64,000 nucleotides of DNA from Streptomyces sp. NRRL B-1140 (lineage in GTDB: Bacteria; Actinomycetota; Actinomycetes; Streptomycetales; Streptomycetaceae). Positions 7,158 through 15,051 of this stretch are shown here, in pieces (the stretch's first letter is position 1; each line of letters starts with the position of its first letter). Where the stretch lies: the NCBI RefSeq assembly GCF_001280065.1, contig NZ_LGEA01000069.1:1-64000 (forward strand), given 5' to 3'. The position numbers and the translations under genes are program-made. The notes under the pieces were generated by a model. The model worked only from the letters and a program-made list of their open reading frames with translations, was not told the DNA's origin and ran no database searches.

Positions 7158-8666
7158 ATGCCCACCCCGCACTGGCTCTTCGGTGACCAGCTCGGCCCGC
7201 ATTTCCTCACTCCCGCCGGTGAGCACGGCCCCGACCGTGGGGCGCCTGTGGTGATGATCGAGGCAAGGTCGGTTTTCCGGCGCAGGCGTTTTCACCGGGC
7301 CAAGGCCCATCTGGTGCTCTCGGCGATGCGGCACCGCGCGGCGTCGCTGGGTGAGCGTGTGACGTACGTGCAGGCGGAGACCTATCGCGAGGGTCTGCGC
7401 CGGGCGGTGGGCGACGCGCCGGTGACCGTGTGCCACCCCACCTCGTACGCGGCCCTGCGGCTGGTGCGTTCCCTGCCGGGGGTGCGGGTGCTGCCTGCCC
7501 GGGGCTTCCTGGTCTCGCACGAGGAGTTCGCCGGCTGGGCCGGGGAGCTCGGTGGGCGGCGGCTGCTGCAGGAGAACTTCTACCGCTGGGTGCGTGCGCG
7601 GCACGACCTGCTGATGGACGGCGGCAGCCCGGCCGGGGGCCGGTTCAACCACGACCACGACAACCGTGAGCCGCCGCCGCGCGGCGCCACGGCACTGGAC
7701 GTGCCGGGACCGTACCTGCCACGGGAGGACGACATCGACGCCGGGGTGCGCCGGGACCTCGACCGATGGGAGCGTGAGGACGGGGTGTGGTTCGTCGGGC
7801 GGGACGGCCGCCGCCGCTTCCCCGCCACCCGCCGCGAGGCCCTGTCTGCGCTGCGCCGCTTCGTTGCGCACCGGCTGTCCGCCTTCGGGCCGTACGAGGA
7901 CGCGATGCTGGCCGGCGACCCGGTGATGGCCCACAGTCTGCTGTCGTCCTCGATGAACCTGGGCCTGCTGCACCCCGCCGAGTGTGTGGAACGCGCAGAG
8001 GCCGCCTGGCGGGAGGGCACCGTCCCGGTGAACAGCGCGGAGGGGTTCGTCCGGCAGGTCGCGGGCTGGCGGGAGTACGTCTGGCAGCTGTACTGGCATT
8101 TCGGTGAGGGCTACCGGCACGGCAACGCTCTCGGGCACACGGAGGAACTGCCTGCCTACTTCAGCGAACTCGACGCGGACGCGGTCACCGCCCGCTGCCT
8201 GTCAGAAGTGCTCGCCCAGGTCCGGGACACCGGATGGACGCACCACATCCCCCGCCTTATGGTGCTGGGCAGCCACGCCCTGCAGCGCGGCTGGGATCCG
8301 GCAGCCGTCACGGACTGGTTCCACCGCTGCTTCGTCGACGGTTACGACTGGGTGATGGTGCCGAATGTGGTCGGCATGTCCCAGTACGCGGACGGCGGCC
8401 GGATGACCACCAAGCCTTACACCTCGGGGGGTGCCTACATCCACCGCATGAGCGACCTGTGCGGCGGCTGCGCCTTCCGGCCCGCCGAGCGCACCGGCCC
8501 GCGCGCGTGCCCCTTCACCGCCGGGTACTGGGCCTTCCTGCACCGGCACCGGCACCGGTTGTCCGGCAATGCCCGTATGCGGCGCGCGGTGCAGGGTCTG
8601 GACCGGCTCGGCGACCTGGAGCACGTGCTGCGTCAGGAGCGGCGCCGAGGAGACGAGGCGCCGTGA
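7158..8666 (+). CDS. FeS-BCP-type photolyase/cryptochrome-related protein
   Basis: This 502-residue protein belongs to the deoxyribodipyrimidine photolyase-related family (PhrB/CryB-like). It starts MPTPHWLFGDQLGPHFL, the N-terminal Rossmann domain that hosts the antenna pigment. The C-terminal FAD domain contains QVAGWREYVWQLYW and MSQYADGGRMTTKPYTSGG. Four cysteines (C347, C435, C438, C451) have exactly the spacing (88, 3, 13) of the [4Fe-4S] ligands of Agrobacterium PhrB, where they are C350, C438, C441 and C454. The family binds FAD and a lumazine-type antenna, and characterised members repair (6-4) photoproducts. I chose ATG 7158; an upstream GTG at 7125 only adds 11 poor residues. Confidence 0.88.
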   Translation: MPTPHWLFGDQLGPHFLTPAGEHGPDRGAPVVMIEARSVFRRRRFHRAKAHLVLSAMRHRAASLGERVTYVQAETYREGLRRAVGDAPVTVCHPTSYAALRLVRSLPGVRVLPARGFLVSHEEFAGWAGELGGRRLLQENFYRWVRARHDLLMDGGSPAGGRFNHDHDNREPPPRGATALDVPGPYLPREDDIDAGVRRDLDRWEREDGVWFVGRDGRRRFPATRREALSALRRFVAHRLSAFGPYEDAMLAGDPVMAHSLLSSSMNLGLLHPAECVERAEAAWREGTVPVNSAEGFVRQVAGWREYVWQLYWHFGEGYRHGNALGHTEELPAYFSELDADAVTARCLSEVLAQVRDTGWTHHIPRLMVLGSHALQRGWDPAAVTDWFHRCFVDGYDWVMVPNVVGMSQYADGGRMTTKPYTSGGAYIHRMSDLCGGCAFRPAERTGPRACPFTAGYWAFLHRHRHRLSGNARMRRAVQGLDRLGDLEHVLRQERRRGDEAP

Positions 8667-8847
8667 CACAGGTCGCGTGGCGGAGGGTACGCGCCCCCCG
8701 CTGAACGGCTCCCACCCGGACCGCGTCTGGTGATGTGCTTGTCGCCTCGCGGGATGACCAGCGCTCCCGTAGGGTCTCGATACCGTTGCGCAGAACGCAC
8801 TGACGGCCCTTCACGACCCGCGCGGACCGAGTGACCGAGGAGCCCTC

Positions 8848-9306
8848 ATGTCAGGACTGTTCGAAGCGACCACCGAGATCGACCGGCCCGTCGAGGCGGT
8901 GTTCGACTACCTCGCCGACGGGCGTAACGACCCACAGTTCAGCCCCCGTGTGCTGAGGATCGAGCGTTTTCCCGACACGCCGACCGCGGTGGGAACGGTC
9001 TTCCGCAGCACGGTAAAGGACGCAGGGGTCAAGACAGCCAGGGAGTTCCGGATCACCGAAATCGCGGCACCGGGGCGGATCCGATGGACCGAGGTGTCCA
9101 AGAACAGCGTGGCGGTGGCCGAGGGCGGCTACGATCTGGAGCCGCTGGCCGACGGCAGGACGCGGGTCCGTCTGCACAACACGCTGGAGGGGCACGGGCT
9201 CGGCAGGCTGTTCGTCGGCCTGGCTCTCGCCGCGGCCCGCAAGGACGCCCCCGCATTCGGTGCCCGGATCAAGGCGGCGGCCGAGGCGGCGATCCAGCCA
9301 CGTTGA
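8848..9306 (+). CDS. SRPBCC family protein
   Basis: The product has 152 residues. It opens with the helix-grip fold pattern SGLFEATTEIDRPVEAVFDY and continues with strand pairs such as REFRITEIAAPGRIRWTEV and GRTRVRLHNTLEG. It closes with a long Ala-rich C-terminal helix. Members bind lipophilic ligands or act as stress-related carriers; no catalytic residue can be assigned. A GAGGAG Shine-Dalgarno lies just upstream of the ATG at 8848. The gene stands alone between the photolyase gene and a pair of truncated genes. Confidence 0.8.
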   Translation: MSGLFEATTEIDRPVEAVFDYLADGRNDPQFSPRVLRIERFPDTPTAVGTVFRSTVKDAGVKTAREFRITEIAAPGRIRWTEVSKNSVAVAEGGYDLEPLADGRTRVRLHNTLEGHGLGRLFVGLALAAARKDAPAFGARIKAAAEAAIQPR

Positions 9307-9346
9307 CTGAACCCTCGCCCGGAACAGCTACCTGGGGCAGGGCGCA

Positions 9347-9664
9347 TCAGTGAGGGGCCAGGGGCTCATCGTGACTGCCGAGAAGGGGCCCAACCGCCGT
9401 GGGATCGACGCGGGGTGCCGCTTCCCCACGACCCGGCCGCAGGCGGATCCGCACGCACGAGTGGCCGGGCGCGGCCACGTGGCAGGCGGCGCGCGTACGA
9501 GGTCCCATGACGATCAGCCCGTGCTTGTCGGTGCGCAGGAGAAGTGTGGTGGCGTGATCGGGCACATCGACCGCCGCCGCACCGGACGCGGTGACGACAT
9601 CGATCCCGGCTGTCCAACGCAGCAGGCGGGGCGGCAGGTTGAGGGTGCTCACGCGGCCCACCAC
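9347..9664 (-). pseudogene. N-terminal fragment of an AraC-family regulator
   Basis: The first 75 or so residues (LNLPPRLLRWTAGIDVVTAS, then TTLLLRTDKHGLIVMGPRTR, then RIRLRPGR) match the sensor-domain start of Streptomyces AraC regulators with a DUF6597-type N-terminus. After RIRLRPGR the frame diverges and stops at 105 residues. The rest of the sensor domain and both C-terminal helix-turn-helix motifs are absent, whereas an intact protein would be about 260 residues. It is head-to-head with a fragment of an NmrA-like gene at 9676, suggesting one deletion or rearrangement damaged a once-intact pair. Confidence 0.6.
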
Positions 9665-9675
9665 CGTGCCGAATC

Positions 9676-9819
9676 TCGCGGTTCCGCGCGCTGATCCAGG
9701 CCGGAGAGCCGATCCCCGCCCTGATCGGCGCGTCTCGGCAGGCCATCGTCGACCCGCGGGACGTGGCGGCCGTCGCGGTCGCCGCCATGACCAGCGACGC
9801 GCACGACGGGCAGCGGTAG
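9676..9819 (+). pseudogene. C-terminal fragment of an NmrA-like NAD(P)-binding protein
   Basis: The frame ending at TAG 9817-9819 reads FRALIQAGEPIPALIGASRQ, then AIVDPRDVAAVAVAAMT. This is the characteristic pattern before the C-terminus of atypical SDR/NmrA-family NAD(P)-binding proteins, where VDPRDVA.VA follows the last strand of the fold. There is no start codon and no N-terminal GxxGxxG nucleotide motif. About 45 residues remain out of a typical 280. It abuts the truncated AraC gene on the opposite strand, a common regulator/target arrangement for such oxidoreductases. Confidence 0.55.
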
Positions 9820-9901
9820 GAGCTGCCCGTGGGCTTGAGGGGACTTGTCAGGGCCGAGGTGCGCTGTGCGAACCTGGTGTCGATCGTCGAGGGAGTTCGC
9901 C

Positions 9902-10663
9902 ATGCCCACCGCCCCGCACATCGCACTCGATTCGCCTGGGGCCGTCGACGGACGCCATATCCGGGCCGTGACCTTCCAGTCCGTACGGATGGAGTATCTG
10001 CGGCGTGTGCTCGGGGAGCTGAGCCTCGTGGCAGCCGGTAGCCGGGCACTCGTCGTCGGCAGCGGGCGCGGTCTTCTTGCCCGTGGTCTCGCCGGGCTGG
10101 GGTTCGAGGCGGTGGCCGTCGATCCCTCCCCCGCCGCGACGGCTCTTGCCCGGGACGCGGGCGGCGGGCCGGGCGTCACGTACGTGACGATGTCCGCGGA
10201 GGAACTCGACCTGGCGGACCACTCTTTCGACCTCGTGTACTGCACCGACACCCTCGAGATCACCGAACGGCCCGATGCGGTCCTCACGGAGGCGGCACGC
10301 GTCCTGCGTCCCGGCGGTGCCTTCGTCTACGACACGGTGAACCGCACCCCCGTGTCCCGGCTCATCTACCTCGGCGCCTTCCAAGCCATCCCGAGCACAC
10401 GGATCATGCCGAGGGGCCGCTACGCCGCTCACCGGTTGCGCCGCCCCGTGGACCTTGCCGAGTCCCTGGGCCGGGCAGGGTTGTGCGCGCGGGACGTCTC
10501 GTCGTTCAAGCCGCGCGACGTGCGCGCTCTGGTGCGCGCGACACGTGGGCTCCGGCGTGGCACACTGACCGACGACCAGCTGCCGGAGCTCGTCGGCATG
10601 GTGCTCGAGCCGAAGGGCAGGCCGGTCGTCACGTACCTGGGATACGCGGTTCGCCGGGTGTGA
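9902..10663 (+). CDS. Class I SAM-dependent methyltransferase
   Basis: The product has 253 residues. Motif I (RALVVGSGRGLLARGLA) is followed by the acidic end of strand 2 (AVAVDPSPAA), a UbiG-like motif DLVYCTDTLEITERPDAVLT and post-motif LRPGGAFVYDTVNR. This is the UbiG/COQ3-like layout of small-molecule methyltransferases. The C-terminal region (GRAGLCARDVSSFKPRDVRA) is typical of that subgroup. The substrate cannot be read from the sequence. I chose ATG 9902 rather than the upstream 9845 start because MPTAPHIALDSPG begins protein-like sequence. It stands alone, convergent with a LysE exporter gene. Confidence 0.82.
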   Translation: MPTAPHIALDSPGAVDGRHIRAVTFQSVRMEYLRRVLGELSLVAAGSRALVVGSGRGLLARGLAGLGFEAVAVDPSPAATALARDAGGGPGVTYVTMSAEELDLADHSFDLVYCTDTLEITERPDAVLTEAARVLRPGGAFVYDTVNRTPVSRLIYLGAFQAIPSTRIMPRGRYAAHRLRRPVDLAESLGRAGLCARDVSSFKPRDVRALVRATRGLRRGTLTDDQLPELVGMVLEPKGRPVVTYLGYAVRRV

Positions 10664-10715
10664 GTCATGCTGTGTGGACCCGGCCCGGTCATCCCGAACG
10701 GAACGACGTGGTGGG

Positions 10716-11336
10716 TCAGGGCTGCGTCGTCGCGACCTTCACGCCGAAGCCGATCAGGACGACGCCGGTGAACCGGTCCATGGTCCGGCGCACGGCGGGC
10801 CTCCGGAAGAAGACGCTTGCCCTGGCCAGCAGCATCACGTAGCCGCTGAGCCATGCGGCGGTCAGCGCCGCGTGGAGCAGGACCAGCAGTGCCATCCCGC
10901 TGTGAGGGGAAAGCCCGGACGGGGCCAGCGTCGGCAGCAGGCCGGTGTAGAAGACGGCGATCTTGGGATTGAAGACGTTGCTGACCAGGCCGGTCCGCCA
11001 GGGGTTGCCGGCGGGGGCGTCGGGGTGGCCGCCGGGGCCTTGAGCCCGAGAGTGTCGGCTGTGGAGCAGCACCTGGGCGCCGAGGAAGAGCAGGTAGGCG
11101 GCCCCCGCCAGTTTGACCACCGTGTACGCGACGGCGGAAGCGGCGAGGACCGCGGCCAGGCCGACGACCGTGAGCACGCCCCAGACGAGCAGTCCGGCGG
11201 TGATGCCGCCGACCGTCCGCAGCGCGTCCTGCGCTCCGCAGGAAACCGCCCGCTTCGTCACCACGGCCATGTCCGGCCCGGGCACCATGGTCAGCACGGC
11301 GAGCACACCGGCCGCCGTGAGGAACTGTATGAGCAT
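10716..11336 (-). CDS. LysE-family amino acid/metabolite exporter
   Basis: The product has 206 residues with about six hydrophobic segments. The family signature TMVPGPDMAVVTKRAV lies near residues 16-31 and GLVSNVFNPKIAVFY in the middle, both diagnostic of LysE/RhtB exporters that pump amino acids or related amines outward. The ATG at 11336 begins MLIQFLTAAGVLAVL; a much longer open frame continues upstream but is not protein-like and overlaps the opposing gene. It is divergent from the GNAT-aminotransferase fusion gene, with an 18-bp perfect palindrome in the shared 173-base control region. Confidence 0.88.
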   Translation of the reverse strand: MLIQFLTAAGVLAVLTMVPGPDMAVVTKRAVSCGAQDALRTVGGITAGLLVWGVLTVVGLAAVLAASAVAYTVVKLAGAAYLLFLGAQVLLHSRHSRAQGPGGHPDAPAGNPWRTGLVSNVFNPKIAVFYTGLLPTLAPSGLSPHSGMALLVLLHAALTAAWLSGYVMLLARASVFFRRPAVRRTMDRFTGVVLIGFGVKVATTQP

Positions 11337-11408
11337 GCCAGCAGTTTCACATCCCGTGGCCCGCTGCACGGGATCGCGGCGGCCCGGACACCCGGCGAGC
11401 GGAAGCGC

Positions 11409-11426
11409 CTGAGTACGCGTACTCAG
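11409..11426. promoter_or_regulatory. Perfect 18-bp palindrome in a divergent promoter region
   Basis: CTGAGTACG at 11409-11417 is followed immediately by its reverse complement CGTACTCAG (11418-11426). It lies 73 bases from the LysE start and 83 bases from the GNAT-aminotransferase start. The TGAGTA/TACTCA arms look like a dimeric regulator site, but I cannot name the regulator and no regulator gene is adjacent. Confidence 0.55.
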
Positions 11427-11509
11427 ACCGCCCGAGCTGTTCGCCCCTGCTGTCCTCGGGCCGCTCGTAGCCACACTGGACCGCCTTGTCCCCGTACGAA
11501 GAGGTTCCG

Positions 11510-13267
11510 ATGGCCCGTGCCCTCGTTCTGCGTTCCGCCACTGCCGGCGACATGTCCTGGATCCATGAACTGCGGCACCGCGTCTACGCGGAGGAGTTGG
11601 GCCAGCACGTGCCCAATGCCGAGGGGCGGCTGGTCGACGGGTTGGACGGCGACAACGTCTACCTGGTCGCGGCGCGGGGTGCGGATCGTGCCGGGTTCGT
11701 GAGCGTGACGCCGCCCTGGGCCGGCCGGTACGGGCTGGACAAGTACCTGAGCCGGGCGGAACTTCCGCTCCTCGACGAGGCGGACGTCTTCGAGGTGCGG
11801 CTGCTGACCGTCGATCCCGACGCGCGGGCGGGCGCGGCGGGCGCACTGTTGATGTACGCGGCGCTGCGCTGGATCGCGTCCCGGGGCGGGCGGCGAGTGG
11901 TGGCGATGGGCCGTGCCGACCTGCTCGGCATGTACCGGGCGGCGGGTCTGCGTCCCGTCGGCCGCACCGTCCGCAGCGGGGCGGTCGACTTCGAGGTACT
12001 GACCGGGGAGGTGGCGGAGCTGTCGCGGGGTGCCGCGGGCCGGCATGCGGCGACGGTGGCCCGGTTGGCGGCCTGCGTGGACTGGCGGCTGGACGCGCCG
12101 TTCGCTCCCCGGCCGGACGGCTGTGAGCACGGTGGGGCCTCGTTCACCGCGATCGGCGCGGACTTCCGCACTCTCGAACGGCGTCGCGAGGTGGTCACGG
12201 CCGACGTGCTCGACGCCTGGTTCCCGCCGGCTCCCGGGGCGCGCGAGGCGCTCGCCGGTGACGTGGGGTGGGTCGCCCGGACCTCACCGCCGACCGGTGC
12301 TGAGGGCTTGCTCGCGCAGCTCGCCGAGGTCCGTGGCCTGCCCCCGGAGTCGCTCGCGGTGGGCGCCGGCTCCTCCGATCTGATCTTCCGGGCCTTCGGC
12401 CGGTGGCTGGCGCCGACGAGTCGGGTCCTGCTGATGGATCCCGGATACGGCGAGTACGCCCATGTCACGGAGCGGGTGATCGGCTGCCGCGTGGACCGGT
12501 TCCGGCTGCGGCGCGACGAGGGCTGGCGCATTGATCCGGTGAGGTTGGCGGCGGCCGTCGCCGAGGGGGCGTACGACCTTGTGGTCGTGGTGAATCCGAA
12601 CAACCCGACCGGTCGTCACGCACCGGCCGCCGAGCTGCGCGAGGTGATCACCGGCGCCCCGGCCCGGACACGGTGGTGGATCGACGAGGCGTACCTCGGC
12701 TACGTCGATCCCGCCGAGTCGCTCGCCCCGTTCGCCTCGGGGGACTCGCGCGTGGTGGTCTGCACCTCGATGTCGAAGACGTATGCGCTGTCTGGCGTGC
12801 GGGCCGCCTACCTCGTGGCCGACCCGCATACGGCGGCGGAACTGAACAGGTGGACGCCGCCGTGGGCGGTCGGGCTTCCGGCCCAGCTCGCGGCCGTGGC
12901 GGCTCTGCGCGACCCCGCCTACTACGCAGCCGCGCTGCGGCGCACGCACGAGCTGCGCGGCCGGCTGGCCGCTGATTTGGGCGCGGTGGATGCCTCCGTC
13001 ATGGTCGAGGAGTCGGTGGCCAACTTCCTGACGTTGACGCTGCCACAGGACGGGCCGAGCGCCGCTTCCCTGGTCGCGGGGTGCCGGCGCCACGGTGTGT
13101 ACCTGCGGGATCTGTCGCCGCTGTCTCCGGTGTACGAGGGCCGCACCGTGCGCGTCGCGGTCCGCGACACCGGCGAGAACGCGCGCATCGTGGACGCCTT
13201 CCGGGCTGCCCTCGGTGACGTGCGCACGGACGGCCGCGCTGTGCAGGGTGCCGGGGCGGCACGGTGA
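11510..13267 (+). CDS. GNAT acetyltransferase-PLP aminotransferase fusion
   Basis: The product has 585 residues in two domains. Residues 1 to about 165 are a GNAT-like N-acyltransferase related to the N-acyl amino acid synthase type (LRHRVYAEELGQHVPNAEGR, then VRLLTVDPDARAGAAGALL). Residues from about 215 to 575 are a fold-type I aminotransferase of the histidinol-phosphate type, with SSDLIFRAF, NPNNPTG (362-368), DEAYLGY (392-398) and the PLP lysine in SMSKTYALSG (K423). A gene at 13264 overlaps its end by four bases and encodes a CdsA-like membrane protein, so the two are translationally coupled. Start ATG 11510 follows GAAGAGG. Substrates are unknown; an amino-group transfer plus acylation on one polypeptide is inferred. 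Confidence 0.85.
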   Translation: MARALVLRSATAGDMSWIHELRHRVYAEELGQHVPNAEGRLVDGLDGDNVYLVAARGADRAGFVSVTPPWAGRYGLDKYLSRAELPLLDEADVFEVRLLTVDPDARAGAAGALLMYAALRWIASRGGRRVVAMGRADLLGMYRAAGLRPVGRTVRSGAVDFEVLTGEVAELSRGAAGRHAATVARLAACVDWRLDAPFAPRPDGCEHGGASFTAIGADFRTLERRREVVTADVLDAWFPPAPGAREALAGDVGWVARTSPPTGAEGLLAQLAEVRGLPPESLAVGAGSSDLIFRAFGRWLAPTSRVLLMDPGYGEYAHVTERVIGCRVDRFRLRRDEGWRIDPVRLAAAVAEGAYDLVVVVNPNNPTGRHAPAAELREVITGAPARTRWWIDEAYLGYVDPAESLAPFASGDSRVVVCTSMSKTYALSGVRAAYLVADPHTAAELNRWTPPWAVGLPAQLAAVAALRDPAYYAAALRRTHELRGRLAADLGAVDASVMVEESVANFLTLTLPQDGPSAASLVAGCRRHGVYLRDLSPLSPVYEGRTVRVAVRDTGENARIVDAFRAALGDVRTDGRAVQGAGAAR

Positions 13268-14067
13268 CCTCGGTGGCCGCGCTGGCGCCGTGGCTGGGCG
13301 GCGCGCTGCTGGTGAGCGGTGTGGCGGTGGGGGCGTCGCGGCGGCGGGAGCTGATGGTCCGGTGGTGTGCGTGGGCCGTGGGTGTGCCGGTGGTGACAGC
13401 CGCGTTCTGGTGGGGGCGGACCGGGATCGCGCTGCTCGCCGGGGTGGTCGCGGTGGTCGCGGTGCTGGAGTTCGGGGTGCTGGCCCGGCTTCCCCGCGTC
13501 GACCGGGCAGTGCTCGCCACGGCCGTGGCAGGGTTGATCGCCGCCGCCGCGTGGGCGCCGGAAGAGGTCGGACGGGTGGGCGCTGCCGGGGCGCTCGCGG
13601 TGGTCGCCGTACCGCTGGTGGCCGGCGACGCCGAGGACGGACTGCGCCGGCTCGGCACCGGTCTGCTCGGCTTGGTCTGGCTGAGTGTGCCGGCCGTGCT
13701 GGCGCCGATGGGGGCGCTCGCTCTGGCGCTCTTCGCCGCGGTGTCGATCGCCGACGTGGTGGCGTACTTCGCCGGCCGACGGCTGGGCGGGCCGCGGTTG
13801 TCGCCCCTGTCCCCCGCCAAGACGTGGAGTGGAACGCTGTGCGGCGCCGCGGCGGGGCTCGCCGTACTCGCGCTGCTCTCGGCGTGGAGCTGGCCGGCGG
13901 CGGTCGCGGTGGCCGTCGGCGGACCGGCGGGCGACCTCGTGGAGTCCCTCGTCAAGCGCGGCGCCGGGGTGAAGGATTCGGGCCGGTGGCTGGCGGGAGC
14001 GGGAGGGCTGCTGGACCGGATCGACTCGCTCGTGGGGGCGTTGGCGGTGGCCGTCGTGCTGGGGTGA
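13264..14067 (+). CDS. CdsA-like phosphatidate cytidylyltransferase family membrane protein
   Basis: The product has 267 residues and about seven to eight transmembrane helices. The C-terminal signature of CDP-diacylglycerol synthases is present in order: SLVKR (228-232), VKDSG (236-240) and GGLLDRIDS (247-255). The His that normally precedes the Gly-Gly is Ala here (GAGG, residue 246). The family transfers CMP from CTP to phosphatidic acid in the membrane. Since housekeeping CdsA is normally elsewhere, this copy may make a specialised CDP-lipid or act on another phospho-alcohol. It starts at GTG 13264 inside the stop of the GNAT-aminotransferase gene, so the products probably act together. 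Confidence 0.8.
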   Translation: MTSVAALAPWLGGALLVSGVAVGASRRRELMVRWCAWAVGVPVVTAAFWWGRTGIALLAGVVAVVAVLEFGVLARLPRVDRAVLATAVAGLIAAAAWAPEEVGRVGAAGALAVVAVPLVAGDAEDGLRRLGTGLLGLVWLSVPAVLAPMGALALALFAAVSIADVVAYFAGRRLGGPRLSPLSPAKTWSGTLCGAAAGLAVLALLSAWSWPAAVAVAVGGPAGDLVESLVKRGAGVKDSGRWLAGAGGLLDRIDSLVGALAVAVVLG

Positions 14068-14277
14068 GCGGGGCGGCAGGCCGAGGACGGAAGTCCGACC
14101 GAGTGATCAGCTTCCTTCGCTGCCCGGACGGGTCAGGGAGCCGGTTTGTCCGTGGCCTCCCGCGGAATTGTCCGAGATCCGTAACGGAGGGATCCCTCAG
14201 CCGCCGTCCGTCGTCCTGTCAGGTGGTCGCAAGGTGGCCGGGGATCGGGCGAGCAACTTCCAGGGAGCGGGGCGGAC

Positions 14278-15051
14278 ATGGCGCGGCACGGTGGTGGGCG
14301 GGGCTGGTACGGCAAGGTCATCGGGGCGGCGCTCGGGGTGACGGTGCTCGCCACCGGCGCGTCGGTGTGGACCGCGCAGGCCGGCGCCACCCGCAGTCCG
14401 GCACCGAACGCGACGGCGTCCGTCTCGCCCGGCGGTGGCTCCGAGCCGGTCGCCGCCGGTATCGCGCACGCCTCCGAGAAGGGGGCGCGTGGCGTCAACA
14501 TCACCATCGACGACGGGCCCGACCCCGTGTGGACCCCGCACGTGCTCGACGTGCTGCGGGAGTTCGGGGTGAAGGCCACGTTCTGCATGGTGGGGACGCA
14601 GGCGCAGGCGCATCCTGACCTCGTGAGGAAGGTCGTCGCGGACGGGCATCGGCTGTGCGACCACTCCGTGTCGCACGACACCACCATGGACAAGAATTCC
14701 CAGGCGTATCAGTCACAGCAGATCCTCGACGCCGAACGCATGATCACCAAGGCGTCCGGAGGGGTCCGGCCGATGTACTACCGGGCACCGGGCGGAGCGT
14801 TCACCCCGTACAGCCGCAAGCTCGCCGCGTCCCGGGGGATGCGGCCGCTGGGCTGGAACGTGGACACCAAGGACTTCGAGCGGCCCGGGACGGACGCCAT
14901 CGTCGCCACCGTGCAGCGCGAACTGACCAACGGGCCGACCCTCCTCTTCCACGACGCGGGAGGTGACCGGTCGCAGACCGTCGAGGCGCTGCGCCGGATC
15001 CTCCCTTGGCTCAAGGAACAGGGCTACTCCTGCGGCTTCCCGGTGCGTTGA
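14278..15051 (+). CDS. Secreted NodB-type polysaccharide deacetylase
   Basis: The product has 257 residues. An N-terminal membrane anchor or signal helix lies at about 15-32, then a Ser/Pro linker, then a carbohydrate esterase family 4 domain. Motifs are TIDDGPDP (D78 base, D79 metal), HSVSH (H129 and H133, metal ligands), RAPGGAF, and LLFHDAGG near the C-terminus. The enzyme removes acetyl groups from N-acetylated glycans such as peptidoglycan or chitin oligomers outside the cell. Start ATG 14278 follows GGAGCGGGG. The 3' end overlaps the convergent MerR gene by 41 bases. It may be co-transcribed with the CdsA-like gene 210 bases upstream, but this is uncertain. Confidence 0.9.
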   Translation: MARHGGGRGWYGKVIGAALGVTVLATGASVWTAQAGATRSPAPNATASVSPGGGSEPVAAGIAHASEKGARGVNITIDDGPDPVWTPHVLDVLREFGVKATFCMVGTQAQAHPDLVRKVVADGHRLCDHSVSHDTTMDKNSQAYQSQQILDAERMITKASGGVRPMYYRAPGGAFTPYSRKLAASRGMRPLGWNVDTKDFERPGTDAIVATVQRELTNGPTLLFHDAGGDRSQTVEALRRILPWLKEQGYSCGFPVR

